Shown here piece by piece: positions 11,440 to 23,282 of a DNA stretch of 64,000 nucleotides. Each line of letters starts with the position of its first letter. Positions within the stretch are counted from its first letter, which is position 1. The position numbers were made by a program, and so were the translations under genes. The stretch is from Dolomedes plantarius (lineage: Eukaryota; Arthropoda; Arachnida; Araneae; Dolomedidae). The notes beneath the pieces are model-generated. The model saw nothing but the letters and a program-made list of their open reading frames with translations, had not been told where the DNA came from and searched no databases. The stretch covers positions 71,394,398 through 71,458,397 of the forward strand of contig OU015497.1 of the NCBI GenBank assembly GCA_907164885.2, written 5' to 3'.

Positions 11440-11850
11440 TTTACCATGTTGTTATTAACTCGCTTTCTTGTTTGTTTGTTTGTGTTTGTCCCTTACAAAT
11501 CTTGCAATCGATTTTTAACTAACTTCCCGACTAGCTAGACATTTGAAACTTTTAGAATAGCTCAGAACATGATGGCAATGCATTATTTTAATACTTTTAG
11601 CCATCTTTAAGCAGAATTGAAATCATTTTCAGTTAATTTTGTTTTGTAGACTGGTGCAGCCATCTATCGGCCGAGACGGGAACGCAAGTTAACTTCCAAT
11701 TAACTTCATTTTCTTTCAAGTTGATGGGATAATTCATCAAAAAAATTTTAAAAAGTATCTATTAATACATAGAATTGTCAAGTTTATATGATTCAACAGA
11801 AAATTTAAAACCATGGTATTTAAAAAGATTTTTTTTATCTTGTAATTATA
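11440..11850 (+). repeat. ~400-bp dispersed repeat, copy 1
   Basis: One of three copies of the same sequence; the others are at 13945-14360 (inverted) and 38005-38425. Shared landmarks include AACTCGCTTTCTTGTTTG, CTTGCAATCGATTTTTAAC, TGGTGCAGCCATCTATC and a 3' segment with TAATACATAGAATTGTCAAG. No coding frame and no clear TIR or target duplication, so the class is unknown. Confidence 0.85.
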
Positions 11851-12086
11851 TTTTGTGTTGAGTTTCACAGTTTGCCGAGTGTTCCATACTCTTGTTAAAA
11901 TAAGTTTGTAAGTAGCATGTACTTTTGTTGCTTAGTAATTTCCTTTATTTTTGAAGTGCTATGTGTCTTCATAATTTTTTGTTGTTGCTGTGTTGAAATG
12001 TTTCTTACATAAATTCTTCTTAGAACTGTGGTTTAATTTCAATAAACGTAGTCCTCTCTAATTACACAATGTTTATAAATATCTAA

Positions 12087-12302
12087 TACCCAAGTATAAT
12101 TCACAATAATAAGGCTTCCCGGACGTTATTCCATAAGCTTGGTGAACCTGAAAACCAGAAGCTGCGTGGAAATACCTGCAAACTCAGCCGAGGGTTTATT
12201 TCCCCTGTTCGGTTTATGTTTAGTATGGGCCTGGGTGCCGGACGGACAGTGCAGATCTACCGACCAATTTGGGCAACCCGGGGCCTAAGTACCCAAGTAT
12301 AA
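12087..12302 (-). mobile_element. SINE-like retroposed insertion with 13-bp TSD
   Basis: A 190-bp, GC-rich block (12100-12289) is bounded by the perfect direct repeat TACCCAAGTATAA (12087-12099 and 12290-12302). A 13-bp duplication is typical of LINE-mediated retroposition. On the - strand the insert ends in TTATTATTGTGAA, a short simple-repeat tail. No tRNA boxes were recognised, so the parent RNA is unknown. Confidence 0.6.
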
Positions 12303-12445
12303 GTAATCGGTAAACTACCAGACCAGCATTAAGTACAAAGAGTGACATATCATTAAGGACAGCAATACTTGGTGACTTCACATCGCCACCACATTTTGTA
12401 AATGAGTCCAGAACAAACTTGAAAGAGGCGGAGCTTTTTCAAGTA

Positions 12446-12763
12446 CAGTCGAACCCCGTTATAGCGAACCCGGTATATAACGAACGAAAATTTTGGTCCC
12501 GCCATTTTCCTATTCTACGTAATTTTATTAGTATTGTGTCAGTTTAATGTAATCGATTTTAGTCGATTTAATTCATTAATGATCATTTTTAATCGATTTT
12601 ATCATTTTTTTTAATACATCATTATTGGATACACATTGCAACTAATGAGTTATACGTTTTGCGAACTCTAGCATTTTTCTTAACGGTTCGGATATAGCGA
12701 ACCACCGGATAAAGCGAATAAAACCTTTGGTCCCTTGAAGTTCGTTGTAACGGGGTTAAACTG
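12446..12763. mobile_element. pogo/Tigger-like MITE, copy 1 (318 bp)
   Basis: The left TIR is CAGTCGAACCCCGTTATAGC and the right end, inverted, is CAGTTTAACCCCGTTACAAC. TA flanks both ends. Subterminal TATAGCGAAC words match the pogo style. A 5'-truncated second copy lies at 57405-57634 inside a FOCAD intron. Confidence 0.88.
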
Positions 12764-12765
12764 TA

Positions 12766-13115
12766 TTCCCCTTACACACGCAGTCGCTTGGATTTTGGAT
12801 TTTGGTGCGAAGTCTATTGGTATACCTGAAAAAAAAAATGAAATTGATTTTAAAAGGGTTTCAGCGGGGAGTATTTCATACGCCTTAAGCCTGAATCTCT
12901 CGGGCAGGTAGCTTCCGTGATTATGAAGTAAAAAGCAAAATATATTCCTCGTGCAGGGAAAAAAATCGTCAGAAATTAGAATAGAGTATGTGCTGCCAAC
13001 CCCTTGTTTCGTTCTAGAATAAAAACCAATATCTTGTGTGTAAGCCAAAGTAAGACAGTAGAGGAGAATATGAGGGATAGTATTAAGATGAATATCCTCT
13101 ATATGCCAAGACTGT
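12766..13115. other. Intergenic stretch, nothing recognised
   Basis: No supported gene or bounded element between the MITE and the solo LTR. Confidence 0.45.
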
Positions 13116-13298
13116 ATATTGATACGAATTTTGTAAATATTGCATTTTGTTTCGTTAAAATGGTTTCTATGGAAGGGCTCCTATAGTTATGTATTTAACA
13201 TGGGAGTCTATGGAAATCTCACCAAATTGCCGATGGATTTTGTGACTTATTTTGGTCACCAGATTTGGCGATATTTCGCCAACTTGCCGACTAAACCT

Positions 13299-13316
13299 TT
13301 CTGGAAGCTTCTAGAA
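13299..13316 (+). promoter_or_regulatory. Four-unit heat-shock element in the LTR
   Basis: TTCTGGAAGCTTCTAGAA contains four perfectly alternating nGAAn/nTTCn pentamers, the HSF-binding consensus. It lies about 43 bp upstream of the TATA box. The same position in the second LTR (27780-27797) keeps all four units despite nearby substitutions. Confidence 0.75.
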
Positions 13317-13358
13317 ATATCTAGTTGTGACTGACCTAGAGAGGGCTCTTTAGAAATC

Positions 13359-13394
13359 TATAAATATACCTGACATTGGCATTGGAACTCAGTT
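13359..13394 (+). promoter_or_regulatory. LTR core promoter: TATA box and initiator
   Basis: TATAAATA at 13359-13366 is followed about 30 bp later by TCAGTT (13389-13394), the arthropod initiator motif. The spacing fits a polymerase II core promoter. Both motifs are also present in the reverse-oriented copy (27730-27737 for the TATA box). Confidence 0.7.
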
Positions 13395-13944
13395 CAGTTT
13401 CCTAGTGAGAATTGAATGTGTTGTAACTGCGTTAGTTGGCGTGTATTGTATTAAAATTCTGGTATCCTGTCTTATGTTTTTAGGAATTTCTGCTCTATAG
13501 AAGACAGTTGTTGTGTCTTTTATGTTTGAATTTGTGTACATGCCTGAAGAATTTACAAAATAATATATTTATTTTGTGTGAACTTTCTGAAGAGATTCTT
13601 ATTCAATCCTAACGAACCCAGGAAAACGGAACAATATGTTATGAGAGTAACTTTGAAGTTCAGCGATCATTGGTTTAATTTCTACTCTTGGCAGGTGGTC
13701 GTTACAAAATTTTACATATTTTAATTTAATACAGTTTTGCATTTAATTTTGTATTCATTGTGAGGCAAAGACATTCAAAAATGCCTTATAATACCGAGAT
13801 AAACCAGTTTGAAGAATACTGGACTCGAGGAACGAGGCGCATGTACCACATAGATATAGTCCCATATTTAGCGATCTATCTTCAAAAGAAGAAAACATAA
13901 TTCAAAGATATACATTTCCTAACTTGTATTCAAAATAGTTACAA

Positions 13945-14360
13945 GTTAAAAAGAACTTTTTATATACCATGTTTTTAAATTTTCTGTTGAATCATATAAA
14001 CTTGACAATTCTATGTATTAATAAATACTTTTTAGAATTTTTTTGATGAATTATCCCATCAACTTGAAAGAAAATGAAGGTAATTGGAAGTTAACTTGCG
14101 TTTAACTTTTCGTTCCCGTTCCGGTCGATAGATGGCTGCACCAGTCTACAAAACAAAATTAACTAAATATAACTGAAAATTAATTTGAATCTGATTAAAG
14201 ATGGCTAAAAGTAATTAAAAAATGCATTGTCATCGTGTTCTGAGCTATTCTAAAAGTTTCAGATGCCTAGCTAGTCGGGAAGTTAGTTAAAAATCGATTG
14301 CAAGATTTGTAAGGGACAAACACAAACAAACAAGAAAGCAATAAAAACATGGTAAAAAAG
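13945..14360 (-). repeat. ~400-bp dispersed repeat, copy 2 (inverted)
   Basis: Reverse-complement copy of the repeat at 11440-11850, with the same landmarks in inverse order. A GA-rich simple repeat (about 14361-14381) follows at its 5' side. Copies 1 and 2 therefore form a large inverted pair around a 2.1-kb segment holding the SINE-like insert, the pogo MITE and the solo LTR. Confidence 0.85.
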
Positions 14361-14381
14361 AGCGCGCGAGAGAGAGAGAGA

Positions 14382-17300
14382 AATTCCCTGTTGCTTAGCA
14401 TGGTATTGAAGATTTGTGATGTCGTCTGATGCCCTATTTAAAGAAATCAAAATAAGACAATTTAATCACATTCATCTATTATGGAGGCTAATCCTCGTTC
14501 TTTTCTCGTCTCTTCAAATTTCTATTAACCGGTATAATTTGCTTTCAATGTATGAAGATATTTGTATTCTCGTTTATATATCTCTTTCACCTTTAAAACT
14601 TCAACGATACGGTAATCAAATTTGAGACTTCCGATTTTGTGTATTACTTTCGGGGCAAGTATATTGTTTAATTATACCGCTATGCTACATCATGACCTTT
14701 TACCAATAAACCTAAAAAGGCTTTAAAACGCATTGTTATTATCAAAGAAATTGGACTTGATCCAAGATATTTAGTATGCAGTTTTTGTTTTTGTTTTTAT
14801 GAACCTGTCTGACCCCATTTTTGGTGATAATCTGTCAATAAGAACTTTTGGCATCTTGCAAAAAAACAGAAAATTTTACATTTTCTGAGTTGAAATATTT
14901 TCAGTGCAGAAAAATCATAATACGAATTTAAGTTTTATCGTACAATATTATTGCGTTCACCTAAAATTTCTGGTTGCTTTTAGCAATGTTATTTCTAGAA
15001 TTATCAAACATATAAAACTTCTAACTTGAAAGGATATAAAACTTTTCCTGCCCTCTTATTTGTAAGTAACTGCATAAAAAAAGGTGCAAACTTTTTAAAC
15101 TATACTACTGTAAAATGTCAAACACTGAAAAGTGATAAAAGCACTCTTCAAATATTTTTTTCAAAAACCATACAAGTAATATTTCAGAATATTTTCTACA
15201 ATTACCATCGAAAAATTCCTATTGGCCAGTGTTTCAAAAATTTTAATGTCACTGAACCCCTTCTCACAAGAGAATAATTTCTTCTAACCTCAGATTTCAA
15301 ATTTCAATTTTTTTGTCAGTAGTTTATAAATTTCAATAATAAATAATAAGCAGTCTGTTGTCTCGAAAATGCTTTTCTTTTACCTAAGTCAATTGAAATG
15401 TTTCTCTATAAGGAATTCCGTCCTTAAAAAAATAATCATAAAGATTTACGAATGGTAGCATTTTTTTCATTTCTAGCAGCGCTATGTTGCTTCTTTACTA
15501 CAATACCAAGATATATCATGCTCAATATTTCACCTATTAATTCTGAAGACATGGTCCGCAATTATTCTGGCTGTCTGTAAATACCCCCGCGTAGTAAAAA
15601 ATGATCCGAAAAACCAGCAATCCACCACGTTCATTCAGTTTCGTACTTCATCGATCTATTTAGCACTAAAATTCTGAGCAATTTCGTTTTTTCTACACAA
15701 GGGATGACAATAGCGTGATATATTTTAGGAACATGGTACCTTTCCTTCATGAGTATAGAAACGTAATGAAACAAGTAACGTTAAAATCAGACTACGGGTT
15801 AGTGAAAAGGTATCTTTTATATTCCGTGGGATATTAATCATTTGAAGTTTGACAAAAAAACAAATGGTAGATTGATTGAAATTTCATAGCTGACATCTGT
15901 CGGCTTATGGAGGAATCTTCTGTTCATAGAGAAACTTTTCATATAAACGGCAGTATCTTAAAAAGGGGCTTTATGCCGAGGAAAAAGAAAGAAAAACGTT
16001 CGGATGTTATTGGATGAAGCAAATCATCAAAATATATTTTCATCAAAAGCATTCCTGGTTGAGTGTTATTTCTCGAAATTACGAGGAATAATAAGCACCG
16101 ACTCTGTAGAACTATGAATAACAGGAATGGATTAAAAAAATTAGCTAAATTATGTCAAACTATATATCGTACCTCTGCTCGAAGAGTTACATCTCCGAAA
16201 TTTTCGATTTCGAGATAATTGCACCACAATGCTCTATAAGAAGTGCTTCTCATTCTCGAATAATGTTATAAGCCTACTACCAACACAGTTTCCTAGATGG
16301 CACTTATTACCCTTTTCCACAACTAGGAGGGGGAACTTGCTCATGCGCGAAGAAGGAAAATAAGATTCTTGTCAGTGCCTAATGTTGTTGTATTAAAATG
16401 TTCCTATAATAAAAATCTTCATTAAATTTTATTTGGGAAATAAATGTTTTTATTTGGGAAATAAATTTGCCTTTTTTTCTAACCTGCTGTTCATGTTATC
16501 AAGTTTTTTTCTTTGCATTGTGAACAGTTTAGATAGATTGTGCATTATCATAGAGATATGACACTATTTCCTCAAGCTTTTCAGTCTATATTGACAAAAT
16601 GAGGTTACTAGAAGAGAGTTATAACTTGCAATTAAAATTCAAAATCATGCTTTAAAAATTGAAAACAACTTTAATAGTATATAATTTTGCCATATGAAGT
16701 GATTCGAACAATAAGTTTTCCTAAAATTATCATAGGCATTCATAAAACAAGAAATGAAATTTCGACATATATCTTCTTTAGCTCTTCCTGAAAATATGGC
16801 TATTTTGATATGTAACACTCTTGTAGCAGAGGTGCGATATATATTAGTCCAGTTCGGCAGTAGCTTAAATTCCTCGAAACCTATTAATAGTGGGGTATCC
16901 AAAGGGTCGCGTATTGTCTATTTTCATTTATATTAACACGTGTAGATCAAACCTGATCCCAAAAGTCACGTGATCAAAAGAGGAAGAAGTAAATACCGCT
17001 CTCGGCAATTTCTGGATACTCTGATTAAAAATTGCTAGCAACTAAAAATTAGAAAGCAATTCTTAAGGAAGTATCGCGCGATGACTGTAAATGCATCCTT
17101 TTCTGAAACTGTCAGTTTTCTTATTTCACGATCATTTTTTTAACCATAATGAGTCGGTATTCCCGGTTTTAAAGGATTCTGATTGAAAAAAATACCTCAT
17201 CCTCTACGGACTCCTGACAAATTCTCTGTGAGCACAGTTTCGAAACCACTGCAGAGTCTATGGTTCAAAGTCTTTGTGTAGAATAAATACTTGTAGGTTG

Positions 17301-17450
17301 AGGCTAAAAGAACTTTTCATTTTTCAGTTCGCGTTTCTGGTTTGTCTCGAGAAGTAATCGCGTCCGCCGCTCCGGTCTGACGAGGAGATGTACTTGTTGG
17401 TTTGAAACAAATTGTAACTCATGTGGATTTGTGAAGCTTTTCTGTGTTCT
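14382..17450. other. 3-kb AT-rich stretch, no gene seen
   Basis: Only short, composition-driven open frames (for example 14416-14625, 15026-15277 and 16645-16902) without recognisable domains or splice context. No bounded element was resolved. Confidence 0.5.
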
Positions 17451-17479
17451 ACGTAATCCTATGGTCCATAGGATTACGT
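17451..17479. repeat. Perfect 14-bp palindrome with 1-nt spacer
   Basis: ACGTAATCCTATGG, one T, then its exact reverse complement. It is immediately followed by the hAT-like remnant at 17483-17543. It may be a rearranged insertion scar or a small hairpin. Confidence 0.8.
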
Positions 17480-17482
17480 GAA

Positions 17483-17543
17483 ACAGAGGGGGGCCCCCAA
17501 AGAAGTTTTTGCCCCGGGCCCCAATTAGGCTAAGTCGGGCCCT
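17483..17543. mobile_element. Short hAT-end remnant
   Basis: On the - strand it begins CAGGGCCCGACTTAGCC and is rich in GGGCCC words. It resembles the ends of the 480-bp element at 42589-43068. No matching 8-bp duplication was found, so it is probably a collapsed copy. Confidence 0.5.
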
Positions 17544-18675
17544 GCCTATGGACATTTCAGATTCATAACTCTCAGTTAGTTTCGTATTGAGCATTTGCTG
17601 AAAAGCTCAAACTCTCTCTCATTAAAATTTACGAGACTTATTTCATGTTTAGACGTAATAGACACTTCTTTAATTCCACAATGAATTTAAAAGGGTGGCT
17701 AATGTGGAAGCGCTGGATGATATAATTCAAAGAAGTAGAAACCTCGGTTTGTGGTAGAGAGACTGTCAATAATAAAACTTTAATAACCACTCCAGAGGGC
17801 AAAAATAAAAAAAGAGACTTGAGGAACACTATGATAGAGATTAAAAGACTATAAAGGTTGTAAGATATATGGTGACGTTAAGTTCAAGTCATTTTATAGC
17901 CCACGATAAAACTTTCAAATGATTGTCAAAGTGGTATCGCAAACGAAAATCATGGTGGGGAGGCACTTGGCATATACTGTGAACATGAGCAGTGAAATAA
18001 GGGACCAACTGGGACAAGAACTGTTAAGGGCAGCCCACTGTCCAATGCGAGAGAAAGGGGCCGGCCGAAATGGCCCCGGGAAACGGACACCAGCCCCTAA
18101 ATTTTTTTAATTAAAAAATTTTAAAAATAAGTCTACAGATTTCGCTTTCTGCTCCCCGATCTCTGACCCTGGAGGGCCGATTGTGTTGTCGCGGAGACTT
18201 GCGAAGATTCCTGTAGTCTGACATGATGATGCCCAGTCTGACCTGATGTGGGTACCTGTCAACGGAAGCCTTAATCGCTGTATTCTTCAACAGTCGTAAG
18301 TGCCTCCCGAAAGAACTTAGAAATATTTGCTTTGACTGAATATTTTGCCTCTGCTTCTGGATTCCTCATGTATTAGTTGATAATATGAATGTAAACCTTA
18401 TTTTATTATTAATTTTACTTTAAAAGAATTTTTAATATTGTCAAATACGTCGATAACGGCCACTTCTCTATGTTACCTTGCTTGTCCCTCACATGCACGC
18501 ATCAATTTATTAAGGTTCTATTCTAACCTATAGCTAAATTTTTCGAACTAGTTAAGAGTCCGTCATCAGGCCGACACATAGCATTCATGAAGCGTTGTCG
18601 CAGTGAGCGATTCACAAATCATATGTGAGTTGTTCATTGCGACAATCACAGCATTGCTCCTTAGACTAATGAGGA
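17544..18675. other. Mixed stretch with a GC-rich island, unassigned
   Basis: A GC-rich patch at about 18040-18260 (GGCCGGCCGAAATGGCCCCG, then CTGACCCTGGAGGGCC) stands out from AT-rich surroundings. It is probably mobile-element debris. No gene could be supported. Confidence 0.4.
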
Positions 18676-18678
18676 ACA

Positions 18679-19090
18679 AGTAGCCATCCTTTTTAATTTA
18701 TTGTGGAATTAAAGGAGTATTTGTAATGTATTTGTTGTCCATGAGTCTCCTCGACAGCAAGTCTTTTTTTTTACGCTTATTTAATTTCTTTTGAAACAAT
18801 TTATTAATTTTCTTTTAAGCTATTAATAAATTTCATGATAAGTTATTTATTAATTTCATTCTAAAGTATTTCATAACTTCATAAAGTGAGTAGCCATCCT
18901 TTTTAGTTTATTGTGGAATTAAAGGAGTGTTTATTATGTATTTGCTATCCATAAATCTCCTACAAGTCATTTTTTCACTTTTATTCAATTTTATTATAAG
19001 AAATTTATTAATTTCGTTTTAAGCTAGATATTAATTTCATTATAAATTATTTATCAATTTCATTCTAAAATATTCCATAACTCCATATTA
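18679..19090. repeat. ~210-bp degenerate tandem duplication
   Basis: AGTAGCCATCCTTTTTA is found at 18679 and 18889. The following AT-rich sequence (AATTAAAGGAGT, TATTAATTTCATT) is repeated in the same order. Two diverged copies. Confidence 0.8.
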
Positions 19091-19829
19091 AAATGTTCTT
19101 TAAATTCCTTTTAAAATATTTATATCACAGTGAAACAGAGAGGCATCCATACTCATCAACACAATATATTAAGTTTGGTAATTTTTTTTTATCTTTTCCT
19201 GTTTTTATATGCATATATTTTAAACTCATTATTGCAGCGTCATTAATCACTTCATTCCAAAGCTTAAAAAATCAGCTACCATGCGCGATTCCATGACTGA
19301 AGGATTAAAAAAGAAGTTGAGAGTGTATCATAACCGTATTTTTCCAAAGCTTTTAAGTTTTCTTCTTATAAACTCACTCTTTTTTTTATTAATCCTTTGT
19401 TTAAATTGCATCGTAAAATATTCGTCTTAGTGTCGTTTGCTTAATTTAGAAAATATACAATTTTAGAAGTAAATGTTCTGGAATTTAAAATTTTTAAAAG
19501 CATCTTTAAATAATTAAGGAAATATAATTATTTCTTATCCCTTTTTTAAAATTTGATCCTCATTTTCGTTGTTATTTTCAAATACTTCATAAAAAATTTT
19601 AAAATAATTTTCATTAATTTGATCAAATTAATTTTATGAAAATACAGATTAAATTTTGTGCTGTCATAAATATTTAATGTATTACGACTGCATTCAGTCT
19701 GTAATAACGGACTTTTTATATGAAGTCCGTTATTACAGTTTACCAGTTTTATGTAAATATCATAAATAATGGCATTGCATTCGTTCTAGTCAAACAGAAA
19801 AAGTAGGTTTGAAAACAAGATTAATTATT
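19091..19829. other. AT-rich stretch, nothing recognised
   Basis: Very AT-rich with no supported gene. A short palindromic pair, GTAATAACGGACTT and AAGTCCGTTATTAC, lies at about 19701-19737. Confidence 0.5.
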
Positions 19830-20550
<721 letters not shown>

Positions 20551-20574
20551 CATATATATATATATATATATAAT

Positions 20575-21165
20575 GTTTTGGTGCATTTTAAGAAATAATC
20601 AATCAAAACAATTGAATGTTTATTACATTTTATATAGTTACAGACAATTAACATAAGACGGTACCAAAGAGAAAATATTAAAAATGATCTCTAAAGAATT
20701 GCAGTATATATAGGCCTTAAAATAAATCATAGTTTCTTTTTCAAAATAGGGAAATCGCTACCCTTTCAATTTCCCGGGCTTATTAGATAAAAATAAAGTC
20801 GAATTTAACAGTACAGTTGTTTTCTTATATATTATATGAAATATTCTGACAAAAATAAGCTATATCAGCAGAAATTCTAACACTTTTTATTTTAACGGGG
20901 CACAACCAAGCATTCACAAGCATATAGTTATAGAATCACAAAAGTTTGAAAAAGCGTTATTGTAGTGTTGTCAAACATCCAATTTGTAAGCTTATTTAAA
21001 TTTAAGTTTCCCCGCACCTGATGCACCTGATGACATTTCAACAATTCAATATCATGAATTTGTATGTTTTTACAAAGTTTTGACTATTATAGCTTGGATT
21101 TTGATGTCATTATGTAAAGAGCAAATGTTTTTCATATATGCTCATGTGCAAACTAGAGTTCATAC
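20575..21165. other. AT-rich stretch, nothing recognised
   Basis: No supported gene or bounded repeat between the microsatellite and the following satellite array. Confidence 0.5.
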
Positions 21166-22065
21166 CTGATGAGTGAATCAGCTTTTATTACTTCCATTCG
21201 CACCTAGAAATTCGCACTCCAGATGCAATATATAAATAAAAGAAATTGAACGAGGGTGAAAAGAAATATTTATTAAGAAGCGTGTAACGGATGACATTTC
21301 TAATATAACTACTGAGAAATCACCATTCGGAATAATCACCATCTACTGAGCTTGTGCCACGAACTCTCAGCCTTATTCACTAGAAGTTTGCAGTGCAGAC
21401 GCAATATATAAATTTTAAAAATGATCGAAGTGAAAAGCAATATTTATTAAAACGCGAGTAACTGATTGCATTTCTGATATCAACTACAGAACCTTCACTA
21501 ATGTGAGTAATCATTATCTACTGAGCTTGTACCATTAATTCTCAACCTTGTTGAATAACAGTTCGTACTCTGAATACGATATATAAACAAAGGAAATTGA
21601 ACAGTATGTAAAAGTAATATTTGTTAAAGAACGCGTGAAGGATAACATTTCTCATAACAACTACTTAGAAATCTCCATTCGAAGCAATCACTATCTACTG
21701 AGCTTGTGCTACGAAATTTCATCCTTGTTCAATAGAAGTTTGCAGTGCAGACGCAATATATAAATTTAAAAATTGATCGAAGTGAAAAGCAATATTTGTT
21801 AAAATGCGAGTAAATGATTGCATTTCTGATAACAACTACTGAACCTTCACTAATGTGAGTAATCATTATCTACTGAGCTTGTACCATTAACTCTCAAACT
21901 TGTTGAATAGCAGTTAATACTCTGAATACGATATATAAACAAAAGAAATTGAACATTATGCAAAAGTAACATTTGTTAAAGAACGCATAAAGAATAACAG
22001 TTCTCATCATTTATTAATATGCGTGTGACTGATGACATTTCAATCAACAACTTCTGAGAAATCTC
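21166..22065. repeat. Satellite array of alternating ~175-bp monomers
   Basis: The word ATCTACTGAGCTTGT recurs at about 21341, 21526, 21693 and 21868 (steps 185, 167, 175). Two monomer types alternate, one with TTGCAGTGCAGACGCAATA and one with CTCTGAATACGATATATAA. Like monomers recur at about 345-350 bp, so the working unit is a dimer. About five monomers are present and the edges are diverged. Confidence 0.9.
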
Positions 22066-23274
22066 CCTAAAACAAAAACTTAAGGAATATTTTATACAAA
22101 CATGGAATACTTGCATCTTTAACCTCATATTTAAATGGTATCACTATTTAACCATAATAAGTCACTAATATTGAGAAATATATGACAAACAGCAAAATAG
22201 TGCGACTATATGTTGAACTAGTTTTGTCGCTACTTAATGTCGCCAATAAGTAGTAATGAAACTCCTAAAGGGCTGAAATAACAGATACACCTTGATCCCT
22301 GATATATTCCCTTAACTCTGAACTCAGCTTTCTATATGTTATTCTAAATAAATAAAGTCAGGACAGCAGCATCACACGTAACTTCTGACTACTGTAAATA
22401 TTTTTAGAAACTTTTAAAGGAAGATATCTAAACGTGAGTGGAATCAGTAATAATGCCGCGGTTTCACAGAATATGCATTTCGCATAACAGTATAGCTGGC
22501 ACATAGCAGTTGAGTAATCTGTATGAATTTGTTTTCACAAACGCAGGGATATATCAAGATGGTAGAATTGAATTAGACAGCATTCGTATTCCTCAAGGAT
22601 TTAGTGCAGTGTATTCATAACAAGATAGGGATGTTGTAAGAATCTCTTTATAAGCATGACTGGGTGAGAAACTGACTATGAAATAATGAAATTCGCGCTT
22701 CATTAAAATTCTAGCACTTTCTCTCTACGAACTGAAGCATTTTAAAAAGTAATTATAGTTCAAACTAGTTAGACTTATTACAGCATTTTTTTTTATCCAG
22801 CCCCTATAAATGCATGGCAAATTCCCTCTTTTATAAACTTTACAATATATTTAACATAAATTAACGTGATTAAAAGTATTGCTAAGTTTACTAACAAATC
22901 ACTTTGATGAAATATACTAGATTTCATACAGTTTATGATGCTTTTTCCGCCATGGCCTGAATTCGAATTTTAGATGTCCACGTCTGTGAACGAAGGCTCT
23001 ACCGTTTAAGCTACCCCGATGATGTGATGAAGTCTTATTTTTTGATCCCTTTTATCAAAGAGTACATTTATGCTTCAAACGAACAAAATAGTTAAAAATA
23101 AAATCCAAGTATTGAAAGTGCTTAGATATGTGTATAAAGCTATCTCAACCATTATTTCATACTTTTTGATGATGTATCTAAGGAAATGCCCAGGTTTATT
23201 GAAAACATTTTATACTGTACTAACTTCTTTTTTTATCTTGGAACTAACATACGAACTGGTTAACATTTTTCTTA
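22066..23274. other. Intergenic stretch, mostly unrecognised
   Basis: Apart from the tRNA-like sequence at 22945-23020 I see no gene. The open frame at 23070-23285 is hydrophobic and AT-driven, and it ends at the hAT element border. Confidence 0.5.
22945..23020 (-). repeat. tRNA-like pseudogene or SINE head
   Basis: On the - strand, TAGCTTAAACGGTAGAGCC is a good A box, and about 35-40 bases later AAATTCGAATTC resembles a B box (consensus GGTTCGAATTC, so two bases are off). The spacing is tRNA-like. The mismatched B box argues against a working tRNA gene. Confidence 0.5.
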
Positions 23275-23282
23275 CGGGGTGG

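Larger units (their letters stand above)
13120..13633 (+). mobile_element. Solo LTR, family A, copy 1 (514 bp)
   Basis: Starts TGATACGAATTTTG and ends AACGGAACA, flanked by the 4-bp duplication ATAT (13116-13119 and 13634-13637). A second copy in the opposite orientation at 27458-27995 starts TGTTACGAATTTTG and has the same ATAT flanks, which fixes both borders. There is no internal retroelement sequence or second LTR nearby, so this is a solo LTR left by recombination. It carries its own promoter signals (13299-13316 and 13359-13394) and, in copy 2, an AATAAA-type signal before a GT-rich tract. A 4-bp duplication suits a Gypsy-like element. Confidence 0.9.

Noticed and set aside
13140..13334. 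Open frame shared by both LTR-A copies (also 27762-27968)
   Set aside because: It lies wholly within the LTR, crosses the heat-shock element, and is preserved only because the copies are homologous.
17919..18110. 63-codon frame over the GC-rich patch
   Set aside because: Low-complexity Pro/Gly/Arg end and no recognisable motif; probably mobile-element debris.
22945..23020. Functional tRNA gene
   Set aside because: A box is good but the B box deviates from consensus and no clean acceptor stem or terminator is evident.
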